DNA of 64,000 bases from Symbiodinium microadriaticum. Its lineage: Eukaryota; Sar; Dinophyceae; Suessiales; Symbiodiniaceae. The notes under the pieces are model-generated. The model worked only from the letters and a program-made list of their open reading frames with translations, was not told the origin of the DNA and searched no databases. Shown in pieces: positions 10,334 to 21,242 of this stretch. The stretch is from contig LSRX01001634.1 in NCBI GenBank assembly GCA_001939145.1, positions 1-64,000 of the forward strand, in the 5' to 3' direction. Position 1 is the first letter of the stretch. Each line of letters opens with the position of its first letter. Made by a program: the position numbers and the translations under genes.

Positions 10334-10607
10334 AGTGACATTTCACCGCAGGTGACAATCACCTTATTTTTCCAAACACAACATTTCAAGAACCTTTTGG
10401 TTTTGCCTTTGAAAGTTTCTCGTGATTTTCTTTTATACATATTTTCATGCGTGGAATCTTCACCATGCTCTTTGCCCAAGGTTTGGGCTCGCGAGCTTGA
10501 GAAGATTTGCCCGCCTTCCCTGCCCGTTTTTGTGGGGTGTTGGTGCTGTCGGCACTCTTGCACGTTGCATGGCTTTTGGGGCCATGGAGTGGTTTTTTCG
10601 CCTAGCN

Positions 10608-10781
10608 TGAGACGGCCGGGAGGCTCGACGAAGCTTTCCCCTTCTTGCAAGACCTGGGACTGTGCAAAGGAAAAGAAACGAACATCAGAGATCATTGACT
10701 GGATTCGAAGAATATTTTAATATTGATTATTCCGACATATCACTGGAGAGACTTTCGGCACGGTTTGTTTTTGGAAACATA
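10608..10781. repeat. Direct repeat, copy 2, beginning right after an N
   Basis: This copy of the repeat at 10160-10333 starts exactly one base after the N at 10607. That suggests either a tandem duplication or an unmerged, slightly divergent contig end. Confidence 0.85.
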
Positions 10782-10784
10782 AAG

Positions 10785-10960
10785 GGCGGTGATGAGGAGG
10801 CCAGCCAAGCCTCGCATATGGAGCAAGGCAGCGGTGATGAGGCATGCGCATCGAACCAGGGAGGGCAGTGATGGGGACACCGGACAAGCATCGCAGCTGG
10901 TGCAGGGCAGCGGTGATGAAGCACACTCATCGGACCAGGAGGAGGGCAAGGGCCACGAGG
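10785..10960. repeat. Degenerate short tandem repeat
   Basis: The word GGCAGCGGTGATGA and variants recur at about 10785, 10829, 10863 and 10904, with CATCGxACCAGG tails. The encoded peptide would be an acidic G-S-G-D-E-A repeat. No gene is otherwise supported from 10960 to 11900. Confidence 0.55.
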
Positions 10961-11350
10961 CTTCTGGTGCTGAGGAGCAAGCGGTTGCAGCAAGGGATGA
11001 TGAGGGCCCAGTCTTGGTCGTTGTGCACTTGTGTATAGTCTGTGACAGATGTGAATCCCTGAATCCTTAAATCCCAAATCCGGGTCAGGTGTTCCTTCCC
11101 GTCCGAAGCTGAGGCGAGACCGTGGCATGAATTGGTCCGATCAAATTTCATGTTCTCACTTGGCATGCAGGGTGAAACACGGCCTGCTCAATTGTTCTGC
11201 AAGTTTGATATTTTGTTGTTGTCGCAAAGTGATGACACACGACGGCTCAACAATTAGTCTTTCCTTACGCCTGTGCCTTCGCTTCTACCGTTGCACTTAC
11301 ATGCGCGGGGGGTGTATTTTGTGCAAGATGTAGCTAGCATATACTTACAA

Positions 11351-11368
11351 ACCGTCGTTTGGCTCAAG
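11351..11368 (+). other. Possible relict dinoflagellate spliced-leader sequence
   Basis: The 3' end of this segment, TTTGGCTCAAG at 11358-11368, equals the last 11 bases of the conserved dinoflagellate spliced leader, and CCGT lies just upstream. The middle bases are missing. Such relicts are known where spliced mRNAs were reinserted, but the match is short and may be chance. Confidence 0.25.
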
Positions 11369-11908
11369 TGAAAAGCGCGTGCATTCAGGCTGTTCCGCTT
11401 ATGGACATAGTACCGTCAGCTACACGCGACATGTGCGAAACGATTAGACGTGTGCTTGCTGATCCCGTGATCAGCTAAGTGAGGGGTTGTTCGGTGAATG
11501 GACCAACAGCCTGGAAGTTTTTGTGGGCTCCTTTCTTCGGAAGTGGGCAGCGGTTCAGGGTTCTTGGAAATTGTTGGGCATCAAAAACATGGGAGTCCAT
11601 GTGAATCCGTCATGAGTGGCGCGAGTTTTGAAAGATACATGTTCGTGGGAATTTGTCGTGCAAGCAAAAACAGTTTCGAGCCTGTTCGATGACTCTGAGC
11701 AGATGCCGTGTTTGTCGCTGCAGCCATTATTATGGAGTCTTAGTAAAACGCAGGAATCATTGCAGCGACACCAGATGCATGCCACCCACTTGTTGATCAC
11801 CTCGTAATGATTTTAGTGAGTGCATGTAATGAACCGGTAAAGGGTTCCGGCCTTCTTCTTTTTTTAAGATCCCGTTGAGCAGTTGGAGAAAGAGAACAAC
11901 ACCTAGTT

Positions 11909-13334
11909 ATGCCTACACCTAATACGCTCTTCAGCAAACCTTGTGGCACAGATTTTCTTTATTGCAGCCCAAAGTGGCAGCATGCGCTTGGCTTGAGCTT
12001 CGCGATGGGCGAACACACCAAAATCAACCCTGGACCGTTCATCGAGTTCCTAAACAATGTGTGCCCAGCGATTCTGGGAGCTCCGAAGGCGGTGTTTCCT
12101 CGTTTGCCAGATTTCCACGCAAGCATGCGTGTGATTTCATCGCGTCTCTCATTTCCCAACCTTCAGGATGAGATCTCGAGACATTTCGCCAGCTTGGAGA
12201 TGATGAACAAGGTGCGCCACTTCATCTATGATGACCAAGACACTACCTTTTTCATTGCTCGCGAGCTGGTCCGGATCCTAGTCCTATTGGCCTCATCGGG
12301 TACACCTCGTGCAGACACCGCCCGTTGCCATCAGGTTGACCGAGAAGACAAAAAGGAAGATGGCAAGAGTTCTGAGGCTTCCCTCGTGGTCTGTGTTGTA
12401 CACGTTGTGTGATTCCGATCCCTTGCATGTTGAGGATAAGGAATATACCATCATCACTGAGAACGAAGTTGTCTTTCGTAGACAAGCGTGTGTACAGAGC
12501 TTAGCACAGAGGTTCTGTGACCCCATGTTGCGCAGCTGTTCTCTCAGGCCGTGGCTTTGTTGAAACGGAGCCCTGCGACCTTTCGAGCGGCCTATGAAGG
12601 CACCTTGGAAGAAGGCCAAGCGCAATAGTGGTCCGGCAGTGCTGCCATCCTTTCGCGTTTGCATCATATTGAGCTTGTAGGTGCCGTTCCTTCCAACGGC
12701 AACTTTGCGTCGCACCTCCAGTGCCTCGGCATGCCTCGGCAGAGCGGCTGCCCTCTGCGAATCCGGGAGCAGAGGTTACTGACCATGGGAGCCGAGTCCG
12801 AGCAACCTTGCTTCAAGTTCAGCGGTCGGACCAGATCCTTACAGACAAGATGGCTAGAGCGGCTAGGTGGTCTCCCTTCGAGCTTGTCCACCTCTATCTT
12901 CAGAACGGCTTTGCTCCGCTGTTTAATGCGGTTGCCAAGCAGTGCCTTAGCTTGCTTCGGAAGTCGATGCGGTTTTGCGAGATGCGCTGACCGTGAGCCG
13001 CTCGAAGGTCAGAAAGCGCCAACAAGACGGGTGCTGGCGATGATGACCGTGAGGAACTCAAGGCCAGACTCCCAGCTCCGAGAGCAACTGTTGGCCCGGG
13101 TTTCGGATGCCCGGCCAGGTCGGCGTCCCGAATGTGATGCGCAAGATCATGGACCTGAGTATGGCGCTAATGTTCTGGCCTCAAGCTGACTCATACCGAT
13201 GCTTTGCCATGCGCAATCAACGTCAGGCAGTGCCAGCAGAACGTTGATATCGAAAACATTTCTCTTCCAATAGATCCAGAGATCGCGGAGGTTTGCGGCT
13301 TACTTCTTTCAAATCCTGCTGCTTTGCTTGCTGA
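11909..13334 (+). CDS. DYNC1H1: Cytoplasmic dynein 1 heavy chain, N-terminal tail exons (part 1)
   Basis: Dynein heavy chain is the motor subunit that walks toward microtubule minus ends; its tail dimerises and binds intermediate chains. Exon-like segments follow the order of the conserved N-terminus. They are: L-E-M-M-N-K-V-R-H-F-I-Y (about 12195-12230), E-Y-T-I-I-T-E-N (about 12440), V-A-L-L-K-R-S-P (about 12551-12574), W-S-P-F-E-L-V-H-L-Y-L (about 12868-12900), a D-R-E-E-L-K segment (about 13045) and V-D-I-E-N-I-S-L-P-I-D (about 13236-13268). Each matches the known order in cytoplasmic dynein and changes frame only at presumed short introns. The ATG at 11909 is a plausible start because the frame is open from there into the first matching exon, but a spliced start further upstream is possible. 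The region before residue 80 is not recognisable. Confidence 0.6.
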
Positions 13335-13346
13335 CTAGACCCGTCT

Positions 13347-14760
13347 ATGCTTGCTGAGGCCTTCGAGAAGGCGAAGTCAGAAGGAAGGCAGCTAAGCACT
13401 GACGACTTTAAGGAGACATGTGATGCTTGTAGTTGGTTGAACTTCTGCATTTGCCGTCGAAACAGCAATGGAAAGCGGCGCTTCAACAGAGATACTGTGA
13501 GATACTGGATCGGACCTACTAGAGAGGAACGTATGAACGACTCGACCTTCCAGAATCAACTGCAAAGCACGGCACTCGGCACTATGTCGTCGTTCTCGCG
13601 TCTCTGTCCTCTTTCCTGCTCGAGGCGGTGTTAACAAGTGGAGCAAGGACAGGGTTTGGCTGAAGCGCAGGTTGCGGAGGGGCAGCAGAAGCGAGCTGGC
13701 AAGCCAGAGGAAATTCAACGGGTTGCGAAGATGCAGCGAGATTCATCGACGGGCAGCACGATGCAAGAGATTAATTTTTGGCTCGGCATGGAGAAAGCCG
13801 GAACCTTGAACTTGTCGTATCATGTGCCTTTAAAAACCGACAGTCCGCGAAGGAGAAAGCTTGTGCCAGGTCCTCAATGATGCTCAGCAACAGCTGCAGA
13901 CGCCGGAGATCCAGCTGACTCTGAACCTCTTGCGGGTCCGCCGCACGTCAGAGAGTTCAAAAGAATAGGCACAGACAGAACAGAGGAGAATGCCTGCTAT
14001 CTCTGTGTTTGTCTTTTTTGTTTTCCGGTGTGTTGTGGGAGGGCGCGCGGCGCTTCCTGGCCACCATGCAGTGGCCTCGGAGAGTCGCAGGGACCCCCGT
14101 CTCTTCGCCTCGTCGTTTGAGAGGTCCTTCGAGGCGGACACGGGGCTGAAGCCGGCCATCGAGAAGGTGTCGAATTACCTCAGCTTGCCCAGCCCCAAGG
14201 GGGGGCGCGTCCGACAGCAAGGCCAAATAGATTGCAGCACGTGCTCGTCATCGCAGGCTCCGGGACTTCCCTATCAACGAGCTACTCGTGGCTGGTGACT
14301 GAGCCGGAAGGGGTGGCAGGAGACTGAGACTGCTTTGGGTTCTCGTGACGTGGTAGAGTTTGCGAGGCATCCTCGATTGAGCAACTGACACAGGTGGGAT
14401 ATGCGAATTCACGCGAGCTGGCGTGCAGACGTAGCCTTGTTGCTTCGAGTGCAGGCCGTGCGGACCATCTTCAACCATTTGAAGAGAATCCGAAACGCAA
14501 ATCAGTGAGCACAGCTCCCTGCCACTGATGGCATCCTGAGCTGTGGATCGAGCCTCGAGCCAGGTACCCTCTCTGGAGGGCCTACAATCTTGTCGAAGCT
14601 GTCAGCCGGGATCTTTCAGCCAGAGCCCGAGCCGAGAAGTGATAAATGGAAATGACTTCCGGACTTGGCCTTGGCTTGCCGCAGGATCGCCTGCTGAAGA
14701 TCTTGTCAACTCAGCGGCTCATGCAGCAGGATCTCTGTGGTGCCGAAACGCATGTTGATC
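13347..14760 (+). CDS. DYNC1H1: Cytoplasmic dynein 1 heavy chain, tail exons (part 2)
   Basis: Consecutive exons continue the tail: E-I-Q-R-V-A-K-M-Q-R-D and M-Q-E-I-N-F-W-L (about 13710-13795), Q-T-P-E-I-Q-L-T-L-N-L-L (about 13895-13935), D-T-G-L-K-P-A-I-E-K-V (about 14140-14172), R-D-F-P-I-N-E-L-L (about 14257-14285), I-F-N-H-L-K-R-I-R-N (about 14468-14497), L-V-E-A-V-S-R-D-L-S (about 14592-14620) and I-L-S-T-Q-R-L-M (about 14700). All are in the order expected for the heavy chain tail. Exons are 40-150 bases, and no stop interrupts a matched segment. Frame breaks fall between them, consistent with introns of 50-200 bases. Confidence 0.75.
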
Positions 14761-15750
14761 ACCTCGGTTCCTTGTGGATTTTCCGGTGATCCTACAGTCC
14801 TAAAGTCGACTTGACTTGGGGACGTTTCATCTAGTCACCAACGAGTCGCAAGCAACAACGACCTCCACATCACGGCTTGAGTAAGTGGCTAGCTTGCTTC
14901 AAGAGGGCACATCCTGTGCAAGTTCGCAATAGCAGATTTATGTGATGACAGAAACCTCTCACGACTGTCGAAACGTGAAGGGAAGTCACCGTTGAGGGGC
15001 AAGCGGGCTGTATCGTTTGCGTCGGGAAGCGCTCAATATCAGACTTGAAGCGGCCGGGTCACATCAGTCGGGCAGCAAGCCCAATTTCTCATTCTCGCTG
15101 CCGAAGGTTTCTTTTTCGAGAGATTGGCATGTGCTGCTCAACGGAGAGTTAGAAGACACGCGGGCTGCCAGGCCCTCTACGCTGCACGTCCACATGGAAG
15201 CCAATGCCCGTCAAATCGGATTCGGGCGGGTGCATTGCTGCCTAAGATCCCATGTCTTGCAACGTCAATGGGCCGGGAGCCGCGCAAAGCAATACGCCTC
15301 GAACTTGACATGGTGGGTGGCAGTCAACGGCTGTCCTTTCATCGTGAGTTGAGCGATGAAGAGGGAAGTTTGACACGATCCGAGCAAGTATGGCAACTCG
15401 TAAAAGCGCGCAAACGAGCGAGCTTCCTGACAGTAGACTGCCATTCGGAAGACGGTTTAACAAATCTGCTGCCAGAGGCCTCTAGGAAGGGCTCAGGAGG
15501 ACCACAGTATCCGTCATGGTGCTCACAACCTGCGCGCGAATGCCTTACTGGCACTGCCACGCCATGCTTTTAAAATTTTTGTGGTGAAGCCATGACGGTT
15601 ACCGAGACCCTTGGCCTGCCTTCAACCTGTCAGGGTAGAGAGGAGCCAAAGAAGGGGCTTCTGTGGGAAGGGCAGGCTGTTCAGGTGTTCCGAGAACTGC
15701 ATAGAAGCACGCGCCACAAGATTACGTCCGACGCATGCGGTCCGGCAGGA
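14761..15750 (+). other. Dynein intron, about 1 kb, nothing recognised
   Basis: This lies between tail exons ending in Q-R-L-M and the exon M-F-S-Q-N-M-S-N. Open frames near 15017-15352 and 15124-15573 resemble no family I know and may be remnants of a mobile element. Confidence 0.4.
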
Positions 15751-15755
15751 TGCAG

Positions 15756-17660
15756 AGATGTTCAGCCAGAACATGTCCAACTGCCAAGAGCTCTTCCGCG
15801 TGTGGAAGGATGAGGCTTTGGGAGGCGGCATGTTAAAATTCGAGCTTGTCTCAGAAGCCGGTCAAGGTGGGGCAATTTCGGCAGCTGGTCAGGGAGCAGC
15901 TGAAGAAGCGCCGTTGCCTCGGCTCGCTCACACCTGGACTGAGCAAGCGCTACTTCTGTAAGGCGGCAACGAGCGGCCGACAGTGAAGATCAATTGCATC
16001 TTGCCCGCAGAAGCACAACAAAAAGCACTCTGCTGTTGGGAGAGCCCCCGAACGCATAGGGGACGTGTGAGAAAATCAGAGGTGAGCATGAGCAGCTCCA
16101 GGCCGGAGGGGGAGATGAGGGAAGAAGAAACATGACTCCTTTGGCGGCAGTGTTTTGTGAGGCACGTATCGAGGAGCTCCAGAAGTTCCGGAGGTTCGGG
16201 GTGCCGGTTCGGGGATCAGAATTTTTTGAATTTGGAGTCAGTGGCGCACGTCAGGCATCACATGAAGCTTCAAGAGATCATCGAGCGGGTGCTCGTGGAC
16301 GGCAAGGAGACCGGTGCCAAGGCCGAGTTTGTTGTCCTCAAGAACTCTCGCAGTTCGGCGTTCTGCAGGCAGAAGTTGCTGCTGCCTACCAGCTCGTCGA
16401 GCAGGTGCGGCGTTGTGGCGCGATCCGGGGCTCAGATTTCAGTGTTGCTGCGAGGTGGATGTTCTGGATGTGAGCCGCAGGGGTCAGCAGGACACCGTCG
16501 CGGTTCCGAGGATGTCGGCTTGTAGACTCACATGCAGGAGTGGGAGAGCACTCAGCGTCGCTACGACGAGCGTGGTGGCCCTACCTGCGGCCGGTTCAGC
16601 GTTCAGCATCCATTTGGGAGACTCTCCCTGAAGTGCCAAGGTATCGACCATGCAGAGAGTGAGATCACTGCAAGGCTTCCGTGTTGCTGAGCGGCCTCTT
16701 CGTAGCGTCAAGCCGTTCAGGCTTCGCGACAAGCTTGGAGCTGCCAAGACTGCGACGGCCGGCTGACAGAACGGCCAATCGTTGATCACACGAAACCCGC
16801 GAGTGGTAGCTCAGGAAATGTTCCGCGTCTTTAGCCGCTTCAATGCGCTCTTTGTTCGTCCGCGGATTCGAAGGGCCATTCAGGTGCAGCATGCCTGTGG
16901 ATTCGGCCATGTCCCAGACAGATTTTTCGCATGCTCCGGATGCAGGAGTACCAGTCTTCTTTGATCCAACAGGCCTGAGAGAGTCTCCCTGGCGCGCTGG
17001 TTGTATTATGCTGTCTAGGAGTCTGGACGAGTCTCGACCATGGCTGCAGGTGAAGGAGGACGTGCATCGCCTGCAGGAGAAGTTCAAGGAGACCTACGAG
17101 GGCACCCAGGCCCCTACACGCCGAAACTACGATGAGCCGTGCAGAGACCGCGGTCATGGAGGCTTGCAAGCTCACGGCGATCCGTGGATTACCCCCCACG
17201 GCCGGGCTCATCGTTTGGGCCAGGCCGGAGCCCGCATCACAGAATCTTCAACCGGCGTCTTGCGCGGCCGAGCGCAGAGTGGCCCCCCTCATTTTTTGAA
17301 TAGGCAGCTCGAGCGGCGCCTGGCCATTTACATGAGCCGCGTCGAGGATTTGTCGGGCAGTGATGCTTTCTTGACGATGGTGCAGTTGGCAGCAGTCATC
17401 AAATGCCGGAGATCTGCTGCCGTCGTGTCCTCGAGGATGTGCTCGGCAAAGGATGGGAAAACCATGTGGATGGGAAGAATCTGAAGCAGGAGGGCGATGC
17501 TTTCGCCAGAAAGACGCTCGGATCTGATGGGTAGCGCGAGGGCGTGATAAGTTTTTTCGCCCAGGGCATTAGAGAAGTTTGCGCATGGCCAAGTTCAGGA
17601 TGAAGACGAGCCACATATTTGATGAGTGGCTGGCTGACACAAAGGCTCTGATGTCACCTC
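15756..17660 (+). CDS. DYNC1H1: Cytoplasmic dynein 1 heavy chain, tail exons (part 3)
   Basis: The strongest tail matches lie here: [10 protein letters not shown] (about 15790-15820), V-R-E-Q-L-K-K-R (about 15888), [12 protein letters not shown] (about 16159-16194), L-Q-E-I-I-E-R-V-L (about 16267), D-V-L-D-V-S-R-R-G (about 16453), Q-R-R-Y-D-E-R-V (about 16553), E-I-T-A-R-L (about 16662), L-G-A-A-K-T-A-T then [16 protein letters not shown] (16734-16757 and 16815-16862), [10 protein letters not shown] (about 17058), [12 protein letters not shown] (about 17181), [10 protein letters not shown], and [13 protein letters not shown] (from 17436). This last block is a hallmark of cytoplasmic dynein 1 rather than axonemal or IFT dyneins. 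The intron at 16758-16814 is GC-AG and the one at 17347-17435 is GA-AG. Confidence 0.85.
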
Positions 17661-17726
17661 GTCTTTACCATATGCCGAGGCATCGTCTGTGAAGCCTGAC
17701 AGACTCACAAATTGTGACAGGACTCC

Positions 17727-19340
17727 AAGAAGTTTGATGTGAGCATGCGAATCTTCGACATCCAGCAGGGCTATCAGTTCTGCACTCAGTCTGCTGATCT
17801 CTCGGCTGGCCCAGGTAGGCATGCCCTGTGCAAAGGACCTACCTGCTATTGGTCAACTTCGATGAGCAGATCATCACTCTCTTCAAGGAGGCCGCGCTTC
17901 GGAGTGCTCTCGACATGCAGTGACGGTCTCTCTTGATATAGTTGGTGTTGGCACCAAGAAAAGTCTATAAGCACAGTGGCTGACAGCATGCAGTGCCTAG
18001 GCAAGAAGTCACTCTTTCTGAATTTCTCAGGTGCGGAATTTGCAAGCTCTGGGCGATTACCGTGTCCCATATGCGATCAAGGCCAGTCATGTACCACGTG
18101 TTCTGGGACAACTCATCCTGCCGAACTTCGCAGGTGAATTCTGACGAAGCCAAGCAGAACTATCCCTTTGCTATGACATTGCAAGAGGCTGGTGGAGTGG
18201 GTCAGAGCAGAGATTTCTGTATCTTTCGTTCCAGCATGGTCATCCAGGCCGCACGGACGTACATGCAGACTTGTGCGCAGATCAAAGCCGCCCCGCCCTT
18301 TGCGACCCATCATCGACAAGGCACAGCAAGTCTGTTTCGGAGCTCAGGACCATCAACCACTGATGGCCTCGTTTCAGAAGGGCGTACAGGAGACAGAGAA
18401 CTGCGCACGGTCTGACCTGACTTGCAGCGGGTTAGCTCAAGGACTTGATAGCCGACGGTCTCCATCTGAAGTGGGATGATCAGAAGACGCTCGCCTGCAT
18501 GGCGCGACAGCCTGCAGCTTGCAAGGGGCTTGAGCTGAGGATCGAGAGCTACACCCAAAAGCTTTCTGAGACTGTCTTCCAGTTTCAACAGAAGCTGTGG
18601 ACTCAAGCATGACTCAGGAATTCATTCAGATTCGGAAGAGGGCTTCGGAGCAGACGCCAGGTTCACGGAGCTCGAGTCGATGGCGGAGCAGATGTCCCGC
18701 ACGATTGAGAGCTTGGACGACGTGAATGTGAGGCAAACATGGAAGTGGCAATGACCCCTGTGCGAACCTTGTCTGGGATTTTGAGCCCTTGCACGAAGGC
18801 AAGAAAGCAGTGCCCAAGAGATGCTTTTGGCCAAGTTCGAGAAAATGCAGAAGACTGTTGATGACCGATGCTCTGCCGAATCCCCCAACCCGCAGTCTCT
18901 CAAGCAAGTAGCCCGGAAGGACATGAACTTGGCGAGCTTCTCCAACATGGACGCTTGGGTGCAAGGCCTGAACAAACAGATCGAACAGAGGCCGGGGGGT
19001 GGGCTGGGTTGGGAGGCGGGAGCAAAAGAGCCTTTCGCTTCGGAGGCTTGTCAAGCTCCTGGCGGCGACAAGCGCTCAGTGGCTGCAGGAATTCAAGAGA
19101 TGGTCCTGCCCTAAGAAAGCCTCAAGATCCTTAAAGGATCCAGCGACCTGCGAAAGACGCCACGGCCAAAAGTTTTCATGAGACCCGCTTCAGTGGCCAG
19201 TTCCACCCAGGCCATTGAACGGCAACAACTTGATTCAGGCCTCCCGCAAATCTCGTTGGTGCCCACACGCCTCGCCGGATGCAGCTGGATTTGGAGTTCA
19301 CAGTGCGGTTAGTGGACGAATTTCCCACGGTCATCCCAGT
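17727..19340 (+). CDS. DYNC1H1: Cytoplasmic dynein 1 heavy chain, tail exons (part 4)
   Basis: Tail exons in order are: F-D-V-S-M-R-I-F-D-I (about 17732), L-V-N-F-D-E-Q-I-I-T-L-F-K-E (about 17849-17890), V-R-N-L-Q-A-L-G-D-Y-R-V-P-Y-A (about 18031), Q-N-Y-P-F-A-M-T-L (about 18160), A-A-R-T-Y-M-Q-T-C (about 18247), D-L-I-A-D-G-L-H-L-K-W (about 18445), Q-K-L-S-E-T-V-F-Q-F-Q-Q-K (about 18557), L-E-S-M-A-E-Q-M-S-R-T-I-E-S-L (about 18670), F-E-K-M-Q-K-T-V-D-D (about 18836), F-S-N-M-D-A-W-V-Q-G-L-N (about 18938) and L-E-F-T-V-R-L-V-D-E-F (about 19287). The order and spacing match the family. One or two short linking exons are not resolved. Confidence 0.8.
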
Positions 19341-20340
19341 ACCTGGACGAGCAGAGGTGTCTCACTATTGACAGGCTATGCGAGAGCATGCAGTGTTCCC
19401 CTAATGGCCACGCCGCCACAGCTTGCAGCTCACACCTGATTGTCAATCCAATCCGACATGTAGATGAGCAAGGAACGTACGAGAGCCGGGGTGTTCAGCA
19501 GTCGCAGAGCACTAAATCTAGAGAATGCCACGAGGGCATGACGTTGTGCTTACAGGAATCCGCGGTGCAACTTGCAGTGCTGGAGCTTCACATGCAGCTG
19601 CTCGATTTTCAATATTTGTCTCTTCAGTCTAGCCGCAGTCTAGCCTGACTCTGCTGCCACTTCGACTGGGCCCCTTTTAAGGACATCCCCCTCGGGAGTA
19701 CGCTTGGCCAGCTTCCCGGAGCTCTTGCGCGGGGGCACAAACGGGGGATGCTGGACGCTGTGAACACGCGAAGGTTCTGGAGCCTCAGAAGGAGTTTGCG
19801 ATGACGCACTGGGTGAAGCATTACCACGACTGCAGAGCTGGCATGCATGCTTCATGAGCGCTTAGGCTTAGACTTTGTGGCTTGGCAGCGCAGAGCGATG
19901 CCTGCACGGCAGGTTTGGGGATGGTGTGCAACCTGCCTTTGCTCCAAGCAGCCCGCTTCGATGCTCTTAAGCTGGAGCCTTAAACCACAAAAGGCACTGC
20001 CATAGCACAGCCGCTCCCTAGATTCCCTGCCTCAGGCGCGGGGCAAAGGAGTCTGCTGCAACGCACCGGGGTCTCATCGTGCAGCTCCAAGCCTCTCCAA
20101 GATTCTCCCCAAGTCGAAGTCATGCGATGAGTCTTCGTTTACTCAGGCACTCTTGGACCACAGGACCCTTATCGAGGTCTACGATCATGTTTCTTGGCCT
20201 GGTCCGGTCTACAATGAGTTTCGTCGTGTGGAAAACGAAGACTTCGCCGATTTTCCGAGGTCAGCAGCACTGTGGAGGACATGCAGGCCGGTCCTTGGGC
20301 CACTTTGGGGGCAACTCCCGCGAAGCGGCGGGTTTTTTTT
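19341..20340 (+). other. Dynein intronic stretch, unresolved
   Basis: Conserved dynein sequence expected here (about 60-80 residues) is not found with confidence. A segment L-I-E-V-Y-D-H-V near 20167 could be coding. Otherwise I see only short frames and a poly-T/G run near 20333-20346. Confidence 0.35.
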
Positions 20341-20344
20341 GGGG

Positions 20345-21052
20345 GGGATGGGCTTTACCGTCTGCAGGAGTATGTCTCAAGCTGGATGCAGTACCAGTCG
20401 CTTTGGGAGATCAACACCAGTGCGGTTGGGGGCCTCTGAGTTGGCGCGCGAAGCTTCGAACTGTGCGGTGTCGGCTGCGAGGTCCTCTCGCGACTCGGCG
20501 CCTGCGCCTGAAACGGGGAGCCGGGCAGCGGCTCTGGGGGCTTCACCTCGCGTCTCCGCAGGATGATCTCAGCCGATGGCACAGCCGTCGGCTCGGAACT
20601 GGCGTTTGGCTGGTCGGGACTCCAAAGCGGACACCCGATCGAGGCATGCTGACCGAGATCCAGTACCTCAGCTCTCGCTTCGAAGGCTCCGAGCAGGCGC
20701 CTCCCTGAATGGGACTCGGGCATTTCGGGCCTCAGAATGTGCAAACCGAGGAGAAGTACTTTGGCCCCATTGTGGTGGACTACAGCAAGGCCTGAGGGGC
20801 GCCTCTAATGAAGCTGCAGATTCACAAAAAGCGCCGCACTGCGCCACTGCGCTGAGAGGTCCAGTCCAGGGTCAAGGCCAAGTACGACCAGTGGCACCGT
20901 GACCTTCTGAATTCCTTCGGTGAGAAGGCTGCATGCCGCGTGGGGGACTGCGGTGAGCGCTTCTTTTCGGTGTTTCTTTCAGGTCAGGGAGGCCATGAGC
21001 GAGTTCTTCCGCCAGGTCAACCAGGTGCCGACCAGAGACAACCCGTTCTGAA
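20345..21052 (+). CDS. DYNC1H1: Cytoplasmic dynein 1 heavy chain, tail exons (part 5)
   Basis: Exons are Y-V-S-S-W-M-Q-Y-Q-S-L-W-E-I-N (about 20372-20417), L-T-E-I-Q-Y-L-S (about 20648), Q-T-E-E-K-Y-F-G-P-I-V-V-D-Y-S-K (about 20738-20789), V-Q-S-R-V-K-A-K-Y-D-Q-W-H-R-D-L-L (20859-20909) and E-A-M-S-E-F-F-R-Q-V (about 20993). The junction S-K to V-Q-S-R is a GC-AG intron at 20790-20858. This is the end of the tail; the linker follows. The large minus-strand LINE is inserted directly downstream, in the intron before the exons at 35.2-35.5 kb. Confidence 0.8.
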
Positions 21053-21242
21053 TGGGACCATCCTGGACCCTTAATATACTAGAATCTACTATAGCATCAT
21101 GTACTATAGCACAACATGCTACAAAATAATATACCTACAAAATACATTATAACATAATCTATATTCATTTCATTCAGCAGGCTGAGGGACCGTAGGTCGC
21201 GCCTAATGCAAAACGAATTCTACTCACAAAACAAAAGTGAAA

